NCBI GenBank assembly: GCA_947652605.1
Contig: OX393581.1
Span: forward strand, 28,204,788 to 28,268,787
Direction: 5' to 3'
Length of the DNA stretch: 64,000 bases
Source of the DNA: Elmis aenea
Taxonomy: Eukaryota; Arthropoda; Insecta; Coleoptera; Elmidae
This document shows, one piece after another, positions 56,401 through 64,000 of the stretch (positions are counted from its first letter, which is position 1; every line of letters starts with the position of its first letter). Under the pieces are notes generated by a model. The model had not been told where the DNA came from, searched no databases, and worked only from the letters and a program-made list of their open reading frames with translations. The position numbers were made by a program, and so were the translations under genes.

Positions 56401-58205
56401 AGGCATATTTAAAGCATGTATCCGGAGTGTTTGAAAGGACTGCTTGAATTATAAATGTGGATTACAATGTCATTTGTCAGTCTCGTACTTCATAAAATGT
56501 ATTTACAAAAATGATAACATGAAGTTGCATTTCTATACTGTCACGTTTATCAGATTTCTTTTTAAAAGGATATCACACTGTTAATTTTAAAAAATGTGAG
56601 TTATTTTAGAATTGGTTATTACTTTTCAAATACTTAATCAAAGGAAGGTTTTGATAGGGTTAAATAATAAAAGATTTAAACTGCAATTAAAACTCATAGC
56701 ATGTTGTTTACATTACTAACTCAAGTTGTATTTAATTGTTTTTGGCATATAAGTTTTTTACATCTGGTTTTAATTGTTTTATTTGGGATTTTTAAAGCAT
56801 ACAAAGTATTGATGAGATATGACTAAGAATATGTTTTTGTTTTGATAAAAGTTTATATTACTTTTATGTTAAAATAATAATATTGTTACCATTTCCTTGC
56901 AATGAATTTTCCCGGTTGAATTGATCTCAGGTTTCAAGTTTCATGCCGTTTAATTGGGCCAGTTTTTGCATACCACTTAGCAGCCTTGTCAGCAATGCTT
57001 TATTATTATGACTTGGGTAGAATAAATCAATATCTAATCAAAGTTTTTTTTATAATGCAATAGTTAGTTTAAGAAGACTGTAGACTGTAGAGGGTACAAT
57101 AATTGTTTTATATTAGATTTTATAGATACCTACGAAAATACTAAGAAAGAGTTAAGTTTTTCTGACTAAATCGCCATACTTATCCAAATTAAGAATTAAC
57201 CACCAAACACAAGTCATCGCCAACTGGAAAAGGTAACTGAAGTATTTTATGTGATTTCTTCATACTTTTTAACTCTTTATGGAACAACAGCATATACAAG
57301 AAACAACGTTAATAAGGGCAATTTAATCCAATCCCGTTGTTCTAATTAGCCGAAATCAAGTTTATCATTTTTACATATTATTGTGTTTATTTGTAGTATA
57401 AGTGTATGCATATTTTAACCACAGCTTTATCGCCACAAAACCTGTTATTACTATGCATTTTCAAATTGAACTAACAATAAATAGAACTATTTGCTTATGC
57501 ACATTCATTTGCCAGAAGGTGCCGCTACGTTCTTAAAGAAATTTTAAAATAAAATTATTCACTTTTTAACAACGTTTTTGTTTCCAATTGAAATTTTACC
57601 ATGAACAAACAGAAACTTTGTACCGTGTTACTCTGGAAGTTTCTTTATCGACTTTATAAATAAAACTTTCGTATTCAGCAGGTCTGGAAACCGCTTACAC
57701 CAATAAAAACACTCGGGGATTAAACATTGTGGGGAAAGTTAAAACTGACGATTTACAGGTAAAATTAAACATTGAAAAACTATGTTTTAAGCTATAAAAT
57801 TAATTCAGACCTTGAGCAGAAAATTATGCACACATTTGAAAATATCACACATCATTGGATAATTGAGTTAATTTATTTTTGTGAAATCAAAGTGTAAGAG
57901 ATATAAAATTGGATACAAAAATAAAGCGTGTCCCAGCAAAGACGCATTATTTGATAGCTCTGTTATTAGTAAAAATTTTAATAAAATGTAATGAATGTTA
58001 TTTGTAGTCATTTACCAAATAACTTAAACTAATTTTAAACTTTACATAGTGTTTTATTTTTGCGCACTATTATCTTACTTGAAACACCCTAAGTACTTTT
58101 TGGAATGCATTTGCATTCATTTTTGACATTACAAAGAAATTTTCAAGATATTTCCAAAGCTTACTAGTTGAATAATGTTCCATATATTGTGTTTGTGTCC
58201 GTATA
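53500..58205. other. Non-coding stretch, no gene recognised
   Basis: A TATACAGGGTTTTCTCTTCG end at about 53920 is an unpaired transposon terminus of the recurring type. The overlapping frames at 53912-54169 and the 112-codon minus-strand frame at 54331-54669 show no known domain. The rest is A/T-rich and plain. Confidence 0.4.
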
Positions 58206-58212
58206 TTATTTT

Positions 58213-58600
58213 GAAAACCGCAATAACTCGAGAAATATTAGTTTTAGACATAATAGACCCCTAAAAGTTTTTAAAAATAATTAAATGATCAATAAGAAAA
58301 TACAAAAATATGTAGTGTTTCATTTGAAAGCATTGACATGTTCTAGTTTGAAGTTAAGCCATACTTTTTGGAGTCGCCATATCTAAATTCCCTTGATTAT
58401 TGTATTTGGGGTAGATAAATTCTTTGGCTTATGCAACAAGTGCAGAAACGAGAAGGGCACTACTCGATGGCATTACTAATGCTGCAAATATTACAAAAAA
58501 ACAATCACCACCATTCAATACAAGCTACCCGAGCACAACAAACGATCCACAAAATGCATTGAAGTTGGCGGTGGTATTTTTAAAATAATTATGTAGCTGA
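58213..58600 (+). pseudogene. IS630/Tc1-like transposase C-terminal remnant
   Basis: After a non-coding part sharing phrases with 26750 and 51605, DYCIWGR (about 58395-58417, the block with the last catalytic acid) is followed by QVQKREGHYSMALLMLQILQ and a late KCIEVGGGIFK phrase (58553-58585). This fits 'DY-LWG-VK--VY...', then 'L---I--A...', then 'RCE-CI---GGHFE', the end of insect IS630/Tc1-like transposases. Frames shift at least twice and the upstream catalytic part is missing. Confidence 0.6.
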
Positions 58601-59221
58601 ATGTTGTTTACTTGATGTGTGTAATCCATTTTGTGCAGTTTTTCACTTTTAAATTATTTAATAGCAAAACTAATGTAAAAAACTTTAGATTTAATTAGGT
58701 ATCTCCCGTAATAGTTGAGAACCGGACTAACAACATATTGTTTTATTTTTCTTATGTTGACCTTTTGAACCCATACCCAAAATAATTATTTGTTCTTCCC
58801 TGTATGCAACCTGAATAAACAATAGCACTTTAAAAGTATAAAAGTGTCTATGATCAGAACATTTGAGAACCGCAACTTTATGACAAATAGGCAACCGTCA
58901 GAGCAACAAAGTTTGAATTATGACGCGAATAAATACTATACTTAATAATAACACTATACTTGACATATCGGACCGGCAGCGATTACCTGAAATATATCCA
59001 AAGGACCGGTAAATTTAATAAACTTTTTGGTTGGGACTGGTGCCGTAAATTAACGTTATACCTGCCATGCATATTGGACCGGCTACGGGCGTAAATTACA
59101 TACGTTAAGATAAAATTGTTGCTAGAAATGCGGGAACCCGCTAAGTCAGATAGTAACTACCCGCTTATCAGGTAAAAGATAATTAATTAAATTGAGCAGT
59201 CCAATATGCATGGACCAGAAA

Positions 59222-59532
59222 CAGGGTTACCAGACGTTCCGGATTTCGCGGGACTATCCCGCTTTGTCATTATTTGTCCCGCGTCCCGCATTTATTTAAT
59301 GTGTTTCACACACTCAACTTTATCAGTTATTGATGTAAAACAACATATTTTTGATATTTTTGAACGATAAGAACATACTATCCTCTAAGTTTTATGCAAT
59401 AATACGCTGTTTTAATATACGGGGTTGTAGGCTACTCATTAAGCATAATATGTCAAAACCCTGTAACTACAAGCTTTTTTTTGGGTCGCTAGGTCCCGCG
59501 ACGAAATTTTTTAAATCTGGTAATATACTTCC
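59222..59532. repeat. hAT-like MITE with TCCCGC repeats
   Basis: Left CAGGGTTACCAGACGTTCCG; the right part, reverse-complemented, reads TTACCAGATTTAAAAAATTT then CGTCGCGGGACC, a partial inverted match. Interior TCCCGC/GCGGGA units. The right terminus and target duplication are not clear. Confidence 0.45.
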
Positions 59533-60029
59533 CTCCTTCATCGACGGACCGCTCCGTTTAGGTCTTCTACTGACCAAACCAAAGAAAACAGTGCTGTAGT
59601 TGTCTTTCATCAACTCATTCAGAAGCTATGTCGTTTTTTTCTCACAATAGTAACGGAATTAAAGCGGTTCCTCTTAAGTGCAGAAGAAAAACGTCACATT
59701 GAGCTAACTTTGAGAAAAAGGGAGGTCGTCCAAGCACTGTGATGCGTTTCTTGGCGAAGAACTACTTCACTGAGAGTGTTGAATGGGCTCACGCCTAGTC
59801 CTGCTGGAGGATAAAACCATTTTCTCACAAATGAGGTATCTTTATTTGGACCTTTTATCATGGTTTATAGTTATTCTGGATCAGTGTTGCTCCTACTCAT
59901 CCAAAATGGTTAAACGTTTTCGTCGGATTTTGACATGCATTTTCCCCACAAGCCTCAATTAGAAAACACTCGGTAGCCGTTTTGTTTAATTACACCAAAA
60001 CTTCAAAATTGATAAGTTCAGTAACAATC

Positions 60030-60256
60030 AGGAGTGCAATGGGCGCGGTGGACACGGACCCACAAGCCAAATGAGCCCGGAATGCAAAATAAATATTTAT
60101 TTTATACATTTAAGACATATTCTTCTCTGAACCACCCAGTGGTCATTTACACTTTCCATCTTAGAATCTACCCTAAAACAAAAACTTTACCTATCCGAAG
60201 GGCCCATTCCCTCTGCTTGCATACGAGCCCATTCTCTTTTTACTGCGCCACTGGAC
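60030..60256. repeat. Possible small element with CAGTGGCG-type end
   Basis: The right end, reverse-complemented, is CCAGTGGCGCAGTAAAAAGA; the left is CAGGAGTGCAATGGGCGCGG. Internal GGGCCCATTC and GAGCCCATTC repeats. No flanking duplication was found. The 103-codon frame here is not supported as a gene. Confidence 0.3.
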
Positions 60257-60345
60257 GTCGCTCGATTTTCGAAATTATCATCTGTATAACGTTTAAGCTT
60301 AAGCAATACACAGTAACTTTTAAAGAATACATAATAGCCAACTAA

Positions 60346-62385
60346 TAACGTGACGTATCTAAAACTTACAGGGCTTGTTATGCATGTTCAATGTCAATAT
60401 TTTCTCAGATACTCAATTTGGTTTATTAATAGACCCGCTATGAAGATGTAAAATTCCAGCACAACAAAAAAACTTAGTCTTAGGTTTCAACGAACGTAAC
60501 AGGCATTTTTACAAATGCACAAAGGAAACCTCTAGAATTATTTACGTGAACTACCAGAGGGCGAACATCCTTTCTTTTTATTGCGATTCTTTTAACTGTT
60601 TCACACTTTTTTTATATTTTACGCGTCTAAGAGACGATCCGAAAGCGCGGAAACTGAACAGTAACAAATTCATTAAAACTTTTCAAATATAAGTCTTACC
60701 ATGTATGTGCTGCAATCTTCGTCTTTTAAAACTATAGAAACTTTTAGTCTGTAACTGAAATCCACAAAAAGCAAAATGACTGACAATACCACTATCTTTA
60801 AGATAAAACACGACAAACTTTTCGTACTTTTTATTGTAGTTAAAGTTGTTTCAAAAGCTTAAATATACGTGTCTATTTTAAGCGAAGCTTTATAGATAAA
60901 GTAAATGTTACAGGTCATATTCAAATATTAAAAATATCATTACAAGACCACTTGACCCATTTTCCGTAAAGGTACCATAAACGATTATATAACTTTAACA
61001 GGTAATAACGCCTCGATTTTTAAAAAATAAAATTAAGTTAAGTTAAGGTAAATTGTTCAATACCTTTATAATCGGCTTATATTATAATGTAGATGTAGAT
61101 GATATAAATTAGTATAATTTTACAAAAGTACGGAAAATAACTATTACAATCTTTATAACACAAAAGATATTTTCATTGCTTTAAAGACGCATAAGAGAGC
61201 AACGCTTCTGTTCGTTTTAATTTTCTATCAAAATAATTGCTGTTATTCATGCCCTTAAATAATTTAAGCTTGTTTACCTTTAAATAAACGGTTTTTAGGG
61301 GGCAATTAGGTATAAAGCTCAGAATAATAAATAAAGCAGTTTTATAGGGATTTTAAAAGTATTTTCAAATATTTTTGTAAAAACAGTAAATTTAATATAT
61401 TTTGTATACAAGGACTCAAGAATTCAAGGTTGACGTGTATAATCATTTTAAAGCTAAGTTGGCTTGATTAGAGAGAGCAAAGTTGCTTTATATCGAACTA
61501 AAATCTAAAACGTAAATTGGAATAGCCTTTAAAATTTAAAGTTATCCAGAAAAACTTTTAGAAATGTATTTTATGTTCTGTTATTATTTCTTAGGTTTTT
61601 AAGATATCTAAACACTTAAAACACTTTTCAAAACGACTATATTGCTACACGCTTTTTACCAAACAAGTTCAAAATATATCTCCAAAATTGGGGAGCGTCT
61701 TATATGCCCGAAAATACAATTATTGCATTTCATATCAGGCGTTTGGTCTTTGTTTAATTATTTGTAGGAGTAAAACTTGTAATTACGCAAACATAATTAA
61801 GGTCTGTTTGTTATAAAATTAAGTTGCAATGCACAAAATCTTTCTGTTAGGTATAAAAATAGCCACATGTTTTGTTAAAATTACAAAGATTTATATCGAC
61901 GATTGTAACTTTTCCATTCGACATATGCCAATACTTTATTCACATTTAAGTATTGGATACACCTGACGTTTTTCTCACTATAAATATCATTTTATAGTGC
62001 TTCGTGGAGTGAAACGTAGGTGGTGCTATTTACCAAACTACCCCATTTACGCTGGTTCTCAGTTTACATTAGCGGACTCAGAAAATTCATAGCAAACTAA
62101 AGAATCCCTGGGTTTAGGGACCAAACTTAAGCTTAATGAAATAAATTTACGACATAGGTATATATCAGCAAAATATACATTAAACAATTTATACCAACTA
62201 TATTATCTACCTGTTTTAAAATAAGTAATAAATCATCACCTATCTTAAATCACAGAGTGTCTCAAAAAGCATAACCACCTTATATATCTTGTTCGTTTTT
62301 AAAAGCAACCCTCAGAAACTTAAGACAATATTAAATGATTAAAAAAGCTACATAAATTGACATGTAGAATTTTTTATATAGGTAA
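60346..62385. other. Non-coding stretch, no gene recognised
   Basis: A/T-rich with no motif, repeat border or supported frame. Confidence 0.4.
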
Positions 62386-62389
62386 CAAG

Positions 62390-62925
62390 ATGGTTTACCC
62401 GGCGTTGCACGGGCGATTACAATTTTAATTACTGTTTTAACTTGAATAAGCCCAATAATTCCAAATCATACACAAATGACATACTCTGATCAATCATCTT
62501 TTCATTTTCTTATAATTCCTTAAAAAATAACTATTTATTGCTTAAAAATTGAATAATAACTCAAATTTATTTTCTTTCGTCTTGTTTCAATTAAAAATGT
62601 ACTAATAAAAATAATACTTCATGTACATTTATTACTAATTGTATACAAAACAATCTTTACTTGAAATACACCGCGCCGTATCGTGTTATGACCAGGTATT
62701 TGCCGACGTAAGATCGAATCCCGTCCAAGTAATATTTTTTTTTAAAATTGGTAATATGTGCTTGTACTTAACGTTTGGCGTTAGATCTGCAAGGTCCTAA
62801 ATAGTAACTGTGCAAAATTTGGTCCCGATCGGTCAACGGACCTAGGATTCTATAGCGAACAAACAAACAAACACACAAACAAACAAACAAACAAGTTCTT
62901 TTATATATATAGATAAAGATGTTAC
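62390..62925 (+). repeat. Interspersed repeat with ACAA tract at its end
   Basis: Starts near GTTTACCCGGCGTTGCACGG and ends with GGTCCCGATCGGTCAACGGA, an (ACAA)n tract (62858-62894) and TTTATATATATAGATA. This start/end combination is familiar from widespread insect interspersed repeats. I cannot assign the class from sequence alone. Confidence 0.5.
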
Positions 62926-63094
62926 ACTTCATATGATTTTAAATGGTTTTGATATAGCTTAAAGCGAAATGCGATAATAAATAATTTTTTAATATATTAT
63001 GATAGTTTTGGAAAAATGTTAAAATATTAAAACTTTCGTTAAGTTATAAAATTATATTATATAATGTTCCTATATAACATTTTCTAGAGAAATT

Positions 63095-63388
63095 TTATTT
63101 TATTTTAAAAACTAAAGGTTGTAGCTTAGTACAAATATGTTGATAGGTACAACACCGATTTTCCGACAGTTTAGGTTCCAACCGAAATAACCATTTTTCC
63201 CGAACAACCGTAAAGCTAGGATCAAACTTAAGCAAACCAGTTAAGAATCTCAAAAATTGCGGTATTACCATTTTACCACCAAAAGCAGTATTAATTAATA
63301 TTGTAAATAAGTGCGCCCTACACACAAGGCCATCTGTGGCCGCCCAGTACATTCTTTTGGTGGCCGCGTGAACTTTAAACTTCTTCAC
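63095..63388 (-). CDS. Unrecognised 97-codon open frame, doubtful
   Basis: The protein begins MKKFKVHAATKRMYWAATDG and has a balanced composition, less biased than most chance frames here. I recognise no domain or signal peptide and see no promoter. It may be an exon, a degraded transposon frame or chance. GC content is slightly higher than in the flanks. Confidence 0.2.
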   Translation of the reverse strand: MKKFKVHAATKRMYWAATDGLVCRAHLFTILINTAFGGKMVIPQFLRFLTGLLKFDPSFTVVREKWLFRLEPKLSENRCCTYQHICTKLQPLVFKIK

Positions 63389-63516
63389 GTAATTTTATCC
63401 GGACTAAAGGAGGTGCCGAACCATCAGTTTTCAGGAAAAACGGGGTTTTGCCTAATGATTTAAAAAAAATTAACACAAGTTATAAAAACATCTACAAACA
63501 TTGTCATTCAATTTTA

Positions 63517-63830
63517 CACTGATATAGTAACTAATGCAAGTTACTAAATCAAGTAACTAAAGCAAGTGGCAAAACTGTCAAAATTTTGGGTTAGTGAGTG
63601 TTTACACAATATATACAAATATATGGTCTACACCCAATTTAGTAAAATTGATTAGTAATTGACAAAAACTGGAATATAGTCTAAGTAAATAATAACGATT
63701 TCTATTTACTTTACTCAAAAAGTCACTAAATTGTTTACTTGCGCAAGTACTAAACGAAACTGTCTACACGTTGCAAGTAGCTAAATTCACTTACTTGATT
63801 TAGTAACTTGCATTTGCTACTATAGCAGTG
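63517..63830. mobile_element. 314-bp TIR element with CACTG ends
   Basis: The left reads CACTGATATAGTAACTAATG then CAAGTTACTAAATCAAGTAA. The right, reverse-complemented, reads CACTGCTATAGTAGCAAATG then CAAGTTACTAAATCAAGTAA. The roughly 40-bp terminal repeats are clear. The interior repeats AGTTACTAAAT-like phrases. CACTG ends occur in several superfamilies; no target duplication was identified. Confidence 0.7.
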
Positions 63831-64000
63831 CAAAAGTTTATTTATTTTTTTAAATAATTTATTTTATGATGCATACATTTTCAATTCATGTACCAAACTA
63901 TCTTACTTTCATCTTGCAATATTCTTTTTTTTGCATGACATCAAATTAGGTCGCTTTTAGACTGCTACAAACCGATGTGTATCGTTTTTATCGTTCTTCC

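Overview
The window is a strongly AT-rich piece of an animal genome, almost certainly from an arthropod and probably an insect. The evidence is one spliced pacifastin-type peptide gene (an arthropod protease-inhibitor family) and an insect-like transposon load: mariner, Harbinger, IS630/Tc1-like and hAT DNA transposons, RTE-like and Jockey-like LINE remnants, and a tRNA-derived SINE. A short array mixing TCGGG and TCAGG units would suit a beetle, but that is only a hint. No rRNA, complete tRNA, CRISPR or bacterial operon is visible. Nearly all long open frames are chance frames or transposon debris.

Layout. 0-6 kb: a decayed mariner carries a Harbinger insertion, which itself carries a 750-bp foldback and a TA-flanked element. 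8-10.5 kb: a SINE with target-site duplications, a foldback repeat and a reverse-strand mariner remnant. 12-21.3 kb: palindromic elements, including a 1.5-kb almost complete palindrome and a 2.9-kb inverted-repeat structure, both of whose arms carry later insertions. 24-36 kb: small hAT-type elements with 8-bp duplications, a third partial copy of the palindrome, an IS630-like transposase end, and a 142-bp hairpin element. 38-42.3 kb: LINE remnants, a 1-kb hAT-type element and one copy of a three-copy dispersed repeat.

42.7-44.05 kb holds the one convincing host gene. It has three exons with consensus splice sites and encodes an 88-residue secreted, cysteine-rich protein with a canonical pacifastin signature in its C-terminal half. 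It has a TATA box, a polyadenylation signal and a 166-bp tandem duplication of its promoter region.

44.5-53.5 kb: the TCGGG array; an RTE-like LINE split by a 1.28-kb TA-targeting element whose removal restores the reverse-transcriptase frame; a hAT element at the LINE's end; a second hAT element with ATTTAAAT duplications; and a Jockey-like LINE 3' end. 53.5-64 kb is mostly featureless, with an IS630-like remnant near 58.4 kb, hAT-like ends, a repeat with an ACAA tract near 62.4-62.9 kb and a TIR element near 63.7 kb.

The genes do not form a pathway. The window reads as one small secreted-inhibitor gene in a transposon-rich intergenic landscape whose insertion order can be read from target duplications and restored frames.
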